37,610 nucleotides of DNA from Pseudomonadota bacterium (GTDB lineage: Bacteria; Pseudomonadota; Alphaproteobacteria; Caulobacterales; Caulobacteraceae), in NCBI GenBank assembly GCA_023424215.1, contig JAFAEC010000217.1, positions 1 through 37,610 of the forward strand, in the 5' to 3' direction. Positions 7,188-17,020 of the stretch are shown here, one piece after another. A program made the position numbers and the translations under genes. Within the stretch, counting starts at the first letter, position 1, and the number at the start of each line of letters is the position of its first letter. The notes below the pieces were generated by a model. It did not search any database. It was given only the letters and a program-made list of their open reading frames with translations, and was not told where the DNA came from.

Positions 7188-8189
7188 ATGGACGCGGCCC
7201 TGCTGGTCCTCATCTTCCTGATCGCCGTCGCCCTGCTGTTCGACTTCCTGAATGGCCTGCACGACGCCGCCAACTCGATCGCCACCATCGTGGCGACCCG
7301 GGTGCTGCCGCCGATCTACGCCGTCGGCTGGGCCGCCTTCTTCAACTTCATCGCCTTCCTGTTCTTCGGCCTGCACGTGGCGGACACCATCGGGCGGGGG
7401 ATCATTTCGCCGGACATCATTTCCGACCAGGTGATCTTCGGGGCGCTGATGGGGGCGATAAGCTGGAACGTCATCACCTGGCTGGCGGGGATTCCGTCGT
7501 CGAGTTCGCACGCCCTGATCGGCGGCCTGCTTGGGGCGGGCATCGCCAAGGCCGGGACCGGGGCGGTGGTGGTCGGCGGGGTGACCAAGACGGTGATGGC
7601 CATCTTCCTGTCGCCGGCCGTCGGCTTCTCGCTGGCGCTGCTGCTGGTGCTGATTGTCTCGTGGCTGTTCGCCAGGGCCAATCCGTCGTTCGCCGACCGC
7701 ATTTTCCGGCGGCTGCAGTTCGTCTCGGCGTCGGCCTATTCGCTGGGCCACGGCGGCAACGATGCGCAGAAGACCATGGGCATCATCGCCGTGCTGCTGT
7801 TCTCGCGCGGCATGCTGGGCGACGAGTTCCACGTGCCGTTCTGGGTGGTCATCACCTGCCAGGCGGCCATCGCCCTGGGTACCCTGTTCGGCGGCTGGCG
7901 CATCGTCCACACCATGGGGTCGCGGATCACCCGGCTGAGCCCGCAGCAGGGCTTCTGCGCCGAGACCGGCGGCGCCATCACCCTGTTCATGGCCACGGGC
8001 ATGGGTATCCCGGTCTCGACCACCCACACCATCACCGGCTCGATCATCGGCGTCGGCGCGGCCCGGCGGGCCAGCGCGGTGCGCTGGGGCGTGGCGCGCA
8101 GCATCGTCACCGCCTGGTTCATCACCATGCCGGCGGCGGCGGCGATCGGGGCCCTCTTCTTCTGGGTGGGCGGATTGTTCCTGACCTGA
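7188..8189 (+). CDS. pit: Inorganic phosphate transporter, PiT family
   Basis: PiT proteins import phosphate, often as a metal-phosphate complex, using the proton gradient. The 333-residue polytopic protein has both family signature repeats: DFLNGLHDAANSIATIV near the N-terminus and GHGGNDAQKTMGI in the second half. This inverted-repeat pattern is diagnostic. Length fits the shorter bacterial and archaeal PiT proteins. The TGA stop overlaps the ATG of the downstream Nudix gene (TGATG), so the DUF47, PiT and Nudix genes are probably translationally coupled. Confidence 0.93.
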   Translation: MDAALLVLIFLIAVALLFDFLNGLHDAANSIATIVATRVLPPIYAVGWAAFFNFIAFLFFGLHVADTIGRGIISPDIISDQVIFGALMGAISWNVITWLAGIPSSSSHALIGGLLGAGIAKAGTGAVVVGGVTKTVMAIFLSPAVGFSLALLLVLIVSWLFARANPSFADRIFRRLQFVSASAYSLGHGGNDAQKTMGIIAVLLFSRGMLGDEFHVPFWVVITCQAAIALGTLFGGWRIVHTMGSRITRLSPQQGFCAETGGAITLFMATGMGIPVSTTHTITGSIIGVGAARRASAVRWGVARSIVTAWFITMPAAAAIGALFFWVGGLFLT

Positions 8190-8623
8190 TGGCGGATGAA
8201 CCGACCCGCACCGAACGCAGTGAACGCCGCCAGGTGGCCGCCCTGCCGTGGCGGCGCGGCGCGGACGGGATCGAGATCCTGCTGATCACCTCCCGCGAGA
8301 CCCGACGCTGGGTGACCCCCAAGGGCGGCCGCATGGCCGGCCGCACCGACGCCGAGGCGGCGGCCCAGGAGGCGCTGGAGGAGGCGGGGGTCGAGGGCCG
8401 CGTCGTCGAGCAGCCGTTCGGCACCTTCCGCTACCTCAAGGTCCTCAAGCGCCGGGCGCCGCGCTGGTGCGTGGTGGCGGTCTTCCCGCTGGAGGTCGTC
8501 ACCGAGCACGACGACTGGAAGGAAAAGGACGAGCGGACGCGCGAGTGGGTGTCGGGCGCGGAGGCCGAGCGGCGGGTCGACGAGCCGGAGCTGAAGGCCC
8601 TGATCGCCGCCTTCGCCGCCTGA
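8189..8623 (+). CDS. Nudix hydrolase (diphosphoinositol/polyphosphate-type)
   Basis: The 144-residue protein has a Nudix fold with the box GGRMAGRTDAEAAAQEALEE then AGV. Against the consensus Gx5Ex7REUxEExGU, the first E is R and the R of REU is Q, while the metal-binding EE pair is kept. This variant, preceded by WVTPKG, is familiar from alphaproteobacterial Nudix proteins related to diphosphoinositol-polyphosphate and diadenosine-polyphosphate hydrolases. The substrate is unproven. The start codon overlaps the pit stop codon, which ties it to phosphate metabolism. It converges with the DUF1203 gene, with 3 bases between stops. Confidence 0.87.
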   Translation: MADEPTRTERSERRQVAALPWRRGADGIEILLITSRETRRWVTPKGGRMAGRTDAEAAAQEALEEAGVEGRVVEQPFGTFRYLKVLKRRAPRWCVVAVFPLEVVTEHDDWKEKDERTREWVSGAEAERRVDEPELKALIAAFAA

Positions 8624-8626
8624 AAC

Positions 8627-9097
8627 TCAGGCCCGCGTCGCCGCCGCCAGGAAGCAGCCGCGGCGGGCGGTGTGGATGTGGGCCGCGGCCGCCGACGGCG
8701 TCGCCAGCCAGTCCGCCAGACGATCCGCCAGGCCCGCCCCCTCGACCACGGCGGCGTCCAGCATCATCCAGTCGGCGTCGTAAAGCCGGACCGACAGCAG
8801 CCGGCGGGCGACCATGTCCGGGATCTCCCCCGGGGCGGGCGACGCCTCCACCGCGGCCTCCCGGACGAAGATGGGGCCCTCCGAGCGATAGGGACTGGAC
8901 GGGGCGTCGAGGTGGCGGTGGTTGAGCAGGATCAGCCGCTCGCCGGGGGCGGCGTCGGCGAGGCTGGTCCGGCACGGCGCGCTGTGCGGGGCGTCGGCGG
9001 TCATGCGCCGGGCGCCGATCGCGGCGAGGCCGGCGTCGTCGAGCTCGAACAGCGGCCGGAACGGGGCCAGGGGGAGGGCGTGGAGGCGGAAGTGCAT
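8627..9097 (-). CDS. DUF1203 domain-containing protein
   Basis: The 156-residue protein covers the full DUF1203 family length. Typical segments are FRLHALPLAPFRPLFELDD, the CRTSLADAAPGERLILLNH region with a conserved cysteine, a GPIFVRE segment, and a C-terminal HIHTARRGCF. No biochemical function is known for the family. Start ATG 9097 follows GAAGGAG on the minus strand. It is divergent from the pepF gene and converges on the Nudix gene. Confidence 0.85.
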   Translation of the reverse strand: MHFRLHALPLAPFRPLFELDDAGLAAIGARRMTADAPHSAPCRTSLADAAPGERLILLNHRHLDAPSSPYRSEGPIFVREAAVEASPAPGEIPDMVARRLLSVRLYDADWMMLDAAVVEGAGLADRLADWLATPSAAAAHIHTARRGCFLAAATRA

Positions 9098-9199
9098 GGG
9101 GTCGGGTCTCCTTCGCGGGCAAGGTGACGCGCCGCCGGCGGTGCGTCTGGCGGCTTTCGGCCGTTGCGCCGCACGGCGCGGCTCCCCAAAAGGAAGGGC

Positions 9200-11002
9200 A
9201 TGAACGCACCCTTCCAGACCCCCGCCGATCCGCACGACGCCCCGCTGTGGGACCTGACCGACCTCTACGCCTCGCGCGAGGATCCGCGCATCGAGGCCGA
9301 TCTGGAGCGCGCCCGCGCGCTCGTGGCGGAGCTCAACGCCCTGCAGGGCCAGCTGGTCGCGGCCCGCGCCGAGCCGGGCCTGCTGGGCGAGCGGCTGGAC
9401 CGGGCGGTGACCCACTACGAACAGGCGTCGGACGTGCTGGGCGGGCTCGGCGCCTATGCCTTCCTCGCCGCCTCGACCAACCGCAACGACGCTGCGGCGC
9501 AGGGCTTCGAGGCGACGATCCGGGAGAAGGGCACGACCATCGCCGCCTCGACCATCTGGGTCACGCTGGAGATCAACCAGCTGGACGAGGCGGAGATCGA
9601 CGCCGCCCTCGAGGCCGCGCCTGGCGCGGCGCGCTGGCGGCCGTGGCTGCGGCGGGTGCGGGCGATGAAGCCGCACGAGCTGTCGCACGAGCTGGAGACC
9701 TTCCTCGCCGAGCGCGGCCCGATCAGCGCCCAGTGGCCGCGGCTGTTCGACGAGACCCTGGCGGCGATGAAGGTGAAGGCCGGCAAGGACGAACTGACCC
9801 TGTCCGAGGCGCTGAACCGGCTGTCGGACCCGAAAGCGGCGCGGCGTCAGGCGGCGGCCGAGGGGCTGAACGAGGCTCTGGGCGCCCGGGCCGGGACCAT
9901 GGCCCTGGTGCTGAACACGGTGGCGGCGGACAAGGCGCTGGAGGACCGCTGGCGCGGCTTCAGGCGTCCGGCCGACAGCCGCCACCTGGCCAACGAGGTG
10001 GACGGCGAGGCGGTGGACGCCATGGCCGAGGCGGTGGCCGAAGCCTATCCGCGCCTGTCGCACCGCTACTACGCGCTGAAGGCCCGGGCCATGGGCAAGG
10101 CGCAGCTGGACCAGTGGGATCGCAACGCCCCGCTGGAGACCAGCGCGCCGCGCGGCTTCGACTGGGGTCAGGGGCGGGAGCTGGTGCTGGAGAGCTTCGC
10201 CGACCTGGGCGACGAGTTCGCCGAGCGCGCGCGGGGCTTCTTCGACCGGCCGTGGATCGACGGCAAGGCGCGGGCCGGCAAGCAGTCCGGGGCCTACGCC
10301 CACCCGGTGACGGCGGATCGCCACCCCTATGTGTTCCTGAACTGGATGGGCGAGCGGCGCGACGTGCTGACCCTGGCCCACGAGCTGGGCCACGGGGTGC
10401 ATCAGACGCTGGCGGCGGGGCAGGGGAGCCTGCTGGCCGACACGCCGCTGACCCTGGCCGAGACGGCGTCGATCTTCGCCGAGGGCCTGACCTTCGACCG
10501 TCTGCTGAACACGGCGCCCGAGGCCGAGAAGCGCGGCCTGCTGGCCGGGCGGATCGAGGACGGGCTGAACACGGTCGTGCGTCAGATCGCCTTCCACCGC
10601 TTCGAGACACGCTTCCACGACGAGCGGGCGGGGGGCGAGCTGCCGGTCGAGCGGATCAATGCGATCTGGCTGGAGGAGATGGGCGGATCGCTGGGCCCGG
10701 CGGTGACGCTGAACGCGGGCTATGAGCACTGGTGGACCTACGTCAGCCACTTCGTGCACGCGCCGTTCTATGTCTACGCCTACGCCTTCGGGGACCTGCT
10801 GGTGGCGGCCCTGATGGAGACGCGCGCGAAGGATCCGGCCGGGTTCACGCCGCTGTACCGCGAGCTGCTGGCGGGCGGCGGGTCGAAGGGCTACGTCGAG
10901 GCGCTGGCGCCGTTCGGGCTGAACCCCCGCGACCCGGCCTTCTGGACCATCGGCACGAAACGGCTGGAGCGGCTGGTGGACCAGTTCGAGGCGACGTTCT
11001 GA
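9200..11002 (+). CDS. pepF: M3-family oligoendopeptidase F
   Basis: This cytoplasmic zinc metallopeptidase degrades short peptides. The 600-residue protein has the M3 active site HELGH at residues 394-398, with the third zinc ligand E421 in LAETASIFAEG, a normal HExxH-x22-E spacing. The N-terminus (APLWDLTDLYAS) and the C-terminal YAYAFGDLLVAAL region are those of PepF. The start at 9200 is preceded by AGGAAGGG; the in-frame codon at 9164 adds basic residues not typical of the family. There is no signal peptide, as expected. Confidence 0.93.
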   Translation: MNAPFQTPADPHDAPLWDLTDLYASREDPRIEADLERARALVAELNALQGQLVAARAEPGLLGERLDRAVTHYEQASDVLGGLGAYAFLAASTNRNDAAAQGFEATIREKGTTIAASTIWVTLEINQLDEAEIDAALEAAPGAARWRPWLRRVRAMKPHELSHELETFLAERGPISAQWPRLFDETLAAMKVKAGKDELTLSEALNRLSDPKAARRQAAAEGLNEALGARAGTMALVLNTVAADKALEDRWRGFRRPADSRHLANEVDGEAVDAMAEAVAEAYPRLSHRYYALKARAMGKAQLDQWDRNAPLETSAPRGFDWGQGRELVLESFADLGDEFAERARGFFDRPWIDGKARAGKQSGAYAHPVTADRHPYVFLNWMGERRDVLTLAHELGHGVHQTLAAGQGSLLADTPLTLAETASIFAEGLTFDRLLNTAPEAEKRGLLAGRIEDGLNTVVRQIAFHRFETRFHDERAGGELPVERINAIWLEEMGGSLGPAVTLNAGYEHWWTYVSHFVHAPFYVYAYAFGDLLVAALMETRAKDPAGFTPLYRELLAGGGSKGYVEALAPFGLNPRDPAFWTIGTKRLERLVDQFEATF

Positions 11003-11037
11003 TTGACTGGGGCGTCGCGGGCGGCGAGCGTTGGCCG

Positions 11038-12390
11038 ATGCTCACCCTGATCCTCGCCGCGGCGCTGGCCGCCGCCCCGCTGACCGCCGCGGCCCAGACG
11101 CCGCTCCCGCCCGCCGTAGCAGAGGCGCCGGCGCCGATCCGGGCCATGGCCGCCGGCTACAAGGCGCTGATGGTGTGCGGGGCGCTGAAGAACGCCGAGG
11201 CGGCGGGCGGCGAGCGGACGCTGGCGAGCGTCGAGGCCAACGAACTGGTCGGCATCTATCCGGAGCTCGAGCCGCTGGTGCGGGAGATGACGGCGGAGGT
11301 CGGCTCGCGGTCGGTGTCGGTGGCCTGGGATGAGGCCATGCCGCCGCGGAGGGCGGTGTGGTCGCCGGGCAGGGGCTGCGCGATCATGCCCGTCGGGTGG
11401 ACAGGGGCGGCGGACGAGGCGGGCCGGCCGGACGTTCGCGCCAACCGGCCGTTCGAAACCGGCGATCCGCGCGGGAACGCCGCGCTTCTCAACGAGGCGA
11501 TCGAAGGGGCCTTCGTCGGCCGCTACGGCGACGGCGCCAACACCACGGCCGTGGTGGTGCTGCAGGACGGGCGGCTGGTCGCGGAGGAATACGCCGACGG
11601 CTTCGGGATCGACACGCCGCAGCGGACCTGGTCGGTGGCCAAGTCGCTGGCCGGGACGATCGTCGGCGCGGCCGTGCAGCGGGGCGAGGCCGACGTGAAC
11701 GCGCCCGCCGCCATCCCGGACTGGAGCCGCGAGGGCGATCCGCGCGGGGCGATCACCCTCGACAACCTGCTGCGCATGGCCTCGGGCCTGACCAGCGACA
11801 CGGCGGGCAACCGCACCGACGCCCTCTACTTCGGCGGGGTCGGGGTGGCGGAGCAGGCGCCGACGTGGCCGCTGATCGCGCCGCCGGGGACGCGCTACCG
11901 CTACGCCAACAACGACACCCTGCTGGCGGTGCTGAGCATCGCCGACACCTTCGCGGAGCACCCGCCGGCGGAGTTGTTCGCCCGGCTGGGCATGCACGAC
12001 ACCTGGGCCGAGACCGACTGGCGGGGCGACTATGTGCTGTCCAGCCAGGTGTGGTCGACGGCCCGGGATCTGGCGCGGTTCGGGCAGCTGTACCTGGACG
12101 ACGGCATGATCGACGGGGAGCGGGTGCTGCCGGAGAACTGGCTGGCCTACGTCTCGCGTCCGTCGGGGCCGCAGCCGGAGGGGGCGCAGGGCTATGGCGC
12201 GACCTTCTGGCTGATGAACCGGTCGGAGGGGGTCCCGCCGGACACCATCTCGGCCGATGGCAACCGCGGGCAGTATGTGATCATCGTCCCGAGCCGCGAC
12301 ATCGTCATCGTCCGCCGCGGCGAGGATCCGGCCGGCAAGCGGTTCGATCCGGTCGCCTTCACCCGCGACGTGCTGGCGGCGCTGGACTGA
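11038..12390 (+). CDS. Secreted serine hydrolase, class C beta-lactamase fold
   Basis: The 450-residue protein carries an N-terminal signal peptide (MLTLILAAALAAAPLTAAAQ). The active-site serine motif SVAK is at residues 199-202 within TWSVAKSLAGTIVG, and the second motif Y-A-N at 289-291 lies in YRYANNDT. These are hallmarks of the beta-lactamase/DD-peptidase/esterase superfamily. A clear C-terminal KTG box was not identified, and N-terminal residues 22-150 look like an extra domain. The substrate is unknown; peptides, esters or cell-wall fragments are all possible. It starts 35 bases after pepF. Confidence 0.85.
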   Translation: MLTLILAAALAAAPLTAAAQTPLPPAVAEAPAPIRAMAAGYKALMVCGALKNAEAAGGERTLASVEANELVGIYPELEPLVREMTAEVGSRSVSVAWDEAMPPRRAVWSPGRGCAIMPVGWTGAADEAGRPDVRANRPFETGDPRGNAALLNEAIEGAFVGRYGDGANTTAVVVLQDGRLVAEEYADGFGIDTPQRTWSVAKSLAGTIVGAAVQRGEADVNAPAAIPDWSREGDPRGAITLDNLLRMASGLTSDTAGNRTDALYFGGVGVAEQAPTWPLIAPPGTRYRYANNDTLLAVLSIADTFAEHPPAELFARLGMHDTWAETDWRGDYVLSSQVWSTARDLARFGQLYLDDGMIDGERVLPENWLAYVSRPSGPQPEGAQGYGATFWLMNRSEGVPPDTISADGNRGQYVIIVPSRDIVIVRRGEDPAGKRFDPVAFTRDVLAALD

Positions 12391-12393
12391 GGC

Positions 12394-12421
12394 TTGAGCG
12401 CACGGCGCGCGCCGCTATAAG
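12394..12421 (+). promoter_or_regulatory. Candidate promoter of the aa3 oxidase subunit IV gene
   Basis: TTGAGC (12394-12399) and TATAAG (12416-12421) are 16 bases apart, 35 bases before the ATG at 12456. This AT-rich -10 stands out in very GC-rich surroundings. The call rests on motif and position only. Confidence 0.45.
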
Positions 12422-12455
12422 GGCGGCAACGTCTTTCGAGATTCCGGACACCGAC

Positions 12456-12713
12456 ATGGCCGAGCCGCACACCGCCCACGACGCGCACGACGACTACGTG
12501 CACGGCAGCCAGGAGATCTCCGAGCAGGAGGCGACCTTCCGGCTGTTCATGGGCATGGCCAAGTGGGGTTCGCTGCTGACGGCGGCGGTGGTGGCCTTCC
12601 TGACCATCTGGTTCATGCCGAACGGCAGCTTCATCGGCGGGGGCATCGCCTTCGTGGTGATCATGGCCGCCGGCTGGTTCCTGCTGAAGAAGCCGAAGAC
12701 CGCCGCGCACTGA
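12456..12713 (+). CDS. aa3-type cytochrome c oxidase small subunit IV
   Basis: The 85-residue protein has a histidine/aspartate-rich N-terminus, then the family hallmark EISEQEATFRLFMGMAKWG leading into two hydrophobic helices (about residues 36-55 and 58-77) and a basic tail (LLKKPKTAAH). Bacterial subunit IV proteins of the Paracoccus type are small accessory subunits of the aa3 terminal oxidase. Genes for the catalytic subunits are not in this window, so it is an orphan. It sits just before the pnt operon, another proton-motive-force enzyme. Confidence 0.82.
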   Translation: MAEPHTAHDAHDDYVHGSQEISEQEATFRLFMGMAKWGSLLTAAVVAFLTIWFMPNGSFIGGGIAFVVIMAAGWFLLKKPKTAAH

Positions 12714-12797
12714 GCCTGACCGCCCGCGGGCGGCGCTTTACGCACCCTTCCGCTTGCGCCTAACGTTCCCCTGTCTGGATCGGACGGAGGGATTCGC

Positions 12798-13931
12798 TTG
12801 GCTGTCGCCATCGCCGTGACCCGCGAACGCCGCGACGGGGAAACCCGCTGCGCCCTGACGCCCGAGACCGTGAAGAAGCTGACCGCGCTGGGCGCGACGG
12901 TGACCGTCGAGGCCGGGGCCGGGCTGGGCTCCTCCATCCCCGACGCCGACTACGCCGCCGCCGGCGCGACGGTGGCCGCCGACACCAAGGCGGCGCTGGC
13001 CGGGGCCGACATCCTGCTGAAGGTGCGCGGGCCGACGGCGCAGGAGACCAGCGCGCTCAAGCCCGGGGCGGTGGTCGTGGCCCTGCTCGATGCGCATCGC
13101 GAAACGGAGACGGTCGCGGCGCTGGCGGGGGCCGGCGTCACCGCCTTCGCCATGGAGTTCGTGCCGCGCATCACCCGGGCCCAGGTGATGGACGCCCTGT
13201 CGTCGCAGGCCAACCTGGCCGGCTACCGCGCCGTGATCGAGGCGGCCTACGCCTACGGCAAGGGCTTTCCGATGATGATGACCGCGGCCGGCACCGTCGC
13301 CGCCGCCAAGGTGTTCGTCATGGGCGCGGGCGTGGCGGGGCTGCAGGCCATCGCCACGGCGCGGCGGCTGGGGGCGGTGGTCACGGCCACGGACGTGCGC
13401 CCGGCCTCCAAGGAGCAGGTCGAGAGCCTCGGGGCCAAGTTCGTCGCGGTCGAGGACGAGGAGTTCAAGGCGGCCGAGACCGGCGGCGGCTACGCCAAGC
13501 CGATGTCGGCGGAATACCAGGCGAAGCAGGCCGAGCTGACGGCCAGCCACATCGTCAAGCAGGACATCGTCATCACCACCGCCCTGATCCCCGGCCGCCC
13601 CGCGCCGCGGCTGGTCTCCGCGGCGCACGTGGCCTCGATGAAGCCGGGCAGCGTGCTGGTCGACCTCGCCATCGACAACGGCGGCAACGTCGAGGGGGCG
13701 AAGGCGGGGGAGGTGGTGACGACCGCTAACGGGGTGAAGATCGTCGGCTGGACCAATATGGCGGGACGGATCGCGGCGGACGCCTCGGCCCTCTATGCGC
13801 GGAACCTCGTCGCCTTCACCGGGCTGCTGGTGAAGGACGGGACGCTGGCGGTGGATCTGGAGGACGAGATCCTCAAGGCGGCGGCGGTGACCCACGGCGG
13901 GGCCGTGGTGCATGAGGGGGTGAGGGGATGA
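12798..13931 (+). CDS. pntAA: Proton-translocating NAD(P) transhydrogenase, alpha subunit part 1 (NAD-binding)
   Basis: The transhydrogenase uses the proton gradient to reduce NADP+ with NADH. This 377-residue subunit is the NAD(H)-binding domain I: an AlaDh/PNT N-terminal half starting AVAIAVTRERRDGETRCALT, and a Rossmann site GAGVAGLQAIATARRLGA followed by VVTATDVRP. The start is TTG at 12798, set by the GGACGGAGGG ribosome-binding site at 12782-12791; no better ATG exists. Its stop overlaps the next start (ATGA). The three-polypeptide form (AA, AB, B) is usual in Alphaproteobacteria. Confidence 0.95.
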   Translation: MAVAIAVTRERRDGETRCALTPETVKKLTALGATVTVEAGAGLGSSIPDADYAAAGATVAADTKAALAGADILLKVRGPTAQETSALKPGAVVVALLDAHRETETVAALAGAGVTAFAMEFVPRITRAQVMDALSSQANLAGYRAVIEAAYAYGKGFPMMMTAAGTVAAAKVFVMGAGVAGLQAIATARRLGAVVTATDVRPASKEQVESLGAKFVAVEDEEFKAAETGGGYAKPMSAEYQAKQAELTASHIVKQDIVITTALIPGRPAPRLVSAAHVASMKPGSVLVDLAIDNGGNVEGAKAGEVVTTANGVKIVGWTNMAGRIAADASALYARNLVAFTGLLVKDGTLAVDLEDEILKAAAVTHGGAVVHEGVRG

Positions 13932-14233
13932 TCCTCGGAAAACGACGCTGGGCGATGAGAGTGCTGGACGCTGGGGGGCTGTCCGTCGTTCAGCCGGACG
14001 GCGATGCTATTCTCCGGATACTGCTTCATCAGGCTAAAAGCCCTTCGAATCCGGGGAAGGGTGACAAGGGCGCGGTCGTTACCGGAGCCATCACCATGGT
14101 GTCGGACTTTGCGGCTCTACCGGATCTGGTCGAACTCGGTCTCACCCACGCTCAAGCGGCTGAGGCGCTTTCCAAGTTAGGTGTCGGCGTCGATGCAGTG
14201 CTTGATCAGCACTTGGCCCGAGCTGGAGCCTGA
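13928..14233 (+). CDS. Unrecognised 101-aa protein intercalated between pntAA and pntAB
   Basis: The ATG at 13928 overlaps the pntAA stop by four bases and the TGA at 14231-14233 ends 2 bases before pntAB, so both junctions look translationally coupled. The product appears soluble and has no signal peptide or recognised motif. Its second half reads VTGAITMVSDFAALPDLVEL, then a helical GLTHAQAAEALSKLG segment and a DAVLDQHL tail. Codon use is unlike its neighbours, with ATA, CTA, TTA, CAT, AAT and TTG codons that are rare elsewhere, which suggests recent acquisition. An alternative in-frame ATG lies at 13955. Whether it is made has not been shown. Confidence 0.6.
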   Translation: MILGKRRWAMRVLDAGGLSVVQPDGDAILRILLHQAKSPSNPGKGDKGAVVTGAITMVSDFAALPDLVELGLTHAQAAEALSKLGVGVDAVLDQHLARAGA

Positions 14234-14235
14234 TT

Positions 14236-14547
14236 ATGGAACACGTCGACCCCACCGTCTTCCGCCTGGCCATCTTCGTGCTGGCCATCTTCGTCGGCTA
14301 CTACGTCGTCTGGAGCGTCACGCCCGCCCTGCACACGCCGCTGATGGCGGTGACCAACGCCATTTCGTCGGTGATCGTGGTCGGCGGGCTAATCGCGGCG
14401 GCGGCCCTGACCAGCGGCGACGGCTGGATCGCCAAGGGCGCCGGCGTGGCCGCGGTGACCCTGGCCAGCGTCAACATCTTCGGCGGCTTCATGGTCACCC
14501 GGCGGATGCTGGCCATGTACCGCAAGAAGGAGCGGCCGAAGTCATGA
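14236..14547 (+). CDS. pntAB: NAD(P) transhydrogenase, alpha subunit part 2 (membrane)
   Basis: This 103-residue membrane subunit supplies part of the proton channel (domain II). It has about three transmembrane helices and the family motif HTPLMAVTNAISSVIVVGG, followed by LASVNIFGGFMVTRRMLAMY and a basic tail. Length is normal for the split form. It starts 2 bases after the unrecognised small gene, and its stop overlaps the next start (ATGA). Confidence 0.95.
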   Translation: MEHVDPTVFRLAIFVLAIFVGYYVVWSVTPALHTPLMAVTNAISSVIVVGGLIAAAALTSGDGWIAKGAGVAAVTLASVNIFGGFMVTRRMLAMYRKKERPKS

Positions 14548-14831
14548 ACTCCGTCGCCATCGCCTTGCCTGCGGTCGTCCTCGCCATCGCCGAGCTGAGC
14601 CAGAAGCACCTGCCTGCATCGGCCCGAAGCGGGCTCGATGTCGTGCTGACGTGGATCATGATGCCGGGCATGGCGGTGTTCTGGGCCTGGCAGGCCGTCG
14701 GGGCCGCGGCCGAGAAGGGAGGCGGCGCCGCATGGGCGCCTGGTCTCATGGCGGCCGCTTTTTCGGCGGGACTGCTCTTCACCGTAGTCCGCGGGCGCGG
14801 GGTCCTCTCTGACGGACGGTGGCTCGGGTGA
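14544..14831 (+). CDS. Unrecognised small membrane protein within the pnt operon (95 aa)
   Basis: The ATG at 14544 overlaps the pntAB stop and the TGA at 14829-14831 overlaps the GTG of the next gene. Three hydrophobic segments are predicted at about residues 3-20 (VAIALPAVVLAIAEL), 33-53 (rich in W and M) and 64-83. The C-terminus is short and basic. No family is recognised. Codon use is close to the surroundings. Position suggests a transhydrogenase accessory or assembly protein, but that is inference. Confidence 0.65.
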   Translation: MNSVAIALPAVVLAIAELSQKHLPASARSGLDVVLTWIMMPGMAVFWAWQAVGAAAEKGGGAAWAPGLMAAAFSAGLLFTVVRGRGVLSDGRWLG

Positions 14832-15118
14832 CCCTCGACGTCGTCCAGCTCGCCGTCGCCGTTTCGTGGGTCGCCACGGCGATCGGCATCGGCCTGTGGC
14901 TGTGGAGCTGGGTCGGGGAGAAGGACGCCATCCGCAAGCTGCGCTTCCTCGACTGCGGGGTGGTGCTGATGTTCGCCTCCATCCTGCTGCGCATCGTGGC
15001 CCAGGACCGGCCGATGAGCGTCTGGGACTGGGCCATGGTCTTCCTCGGGCCGCTGTTCATCGCCGCCGCCCTGTGGCGGCTGGCGCGGACGGCCGGGCCG
15101 CGGCCCGGGGGACGGTGA
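14828..15118 (+). CDS. Unrecognised small membrane protein before pntB (96 aa)
   Basis: The GTG at 14828 overlaps the previous stop (GTGA); another in-frame GTG lies at 14819. About three transmembrane helices are visible (residues 4-26, 44-58 and 66-84), with a charged loop GEKDAIRKLRF after the first and a polar C-terminal tail ARTAGPRPGGR. No known domain is apparent. It ends 28 bases before pntB. Its size and topology resemble the preceding gene, but the sequences share no clear similarity. Confidence 0.62.
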   Translation: MTLDVVQLAVAVSWVATAIGIGLWLWSWVGEKDAIRKLRFLDCGVVLMFASILLRIVAQDRPMSVWDWAMVFLGPLFIAAALWRLARTAGPRPGGR

Positions 15119-15146
15119 GCGATGAGGACGAGGGGGAGCTGACCGA

Positions 15147-16558
<1,412 letters not shown>

Positions 16559-16562
<4 letters not shown>

Positions 16563-17005
16563 CGGGGGCGCACCGTATCGTCGTCGGCAGCAGCGTCGCC
16601 GTTCTGTGCCTCGGTGTCGGAGCCTGCTCGACCACGATGGAGATCGCCATCACCGGTCCGCTCGGAAGCCCTGTCATCACATTCTCCGGCCCCGGCGGGA
16701 GAGCGGAACGGGTTTGTCTCGACAGCGTCACCGTCTACGAAGCCGGCGCACGCGCGCCGCGCAACACGGCCTGGCGGATCGGGGATGCGGAAGCCAAGTG
16801 CGTGTCGGTCGAGTCCGTGACCTACGGCCGGGCACCCGACGGGCTGGTGACACGCGAGGGTCCGGCTCCCTTGAAGCCGAACATCCAGTACGAGTTCTCG
16901 GGGGGCGGCTGGACACGGGGAATGCCGAACATTCCTTGGTATGGTGGAGGGCCGGGAGCGCGGGTCATCTTTCGTGACGGCGCCTGGCGGTCAGTCGGAT
17001 CGTGA
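16559..17005 (+). CDS. Predicted lipoprotein translationally coupled to pntB (148 aa)
   Basis: The GTG at 16559 overlaps the pntB TGA. The N-terminus has a hydrophobic segment and lipobox VGAC with the cysteine at residue 23. The mature protein contains SPVITFSGPGGRAERVCLDS, two further cysteines (CLDS and KCVSV) that could form a disulphide, and a glycine/tryptophan-rich C-terminal part (GGGWTRGMPNIPWYGGGPG). No family is recognised. The base composition is slightly less GC-rich than in pntB. Confidence 0.68.
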
Positions 17006-17020
17006 ATGGGCCGTGGAACC

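Noticed and set aside
12791..12795. GATTC (GANTC) between the ribosome-binding site and start of pntAA as a CcrM-controlled element
   Set aside because: A single GANTC is expected by chance, and nothing else suggests cell-cycle control.
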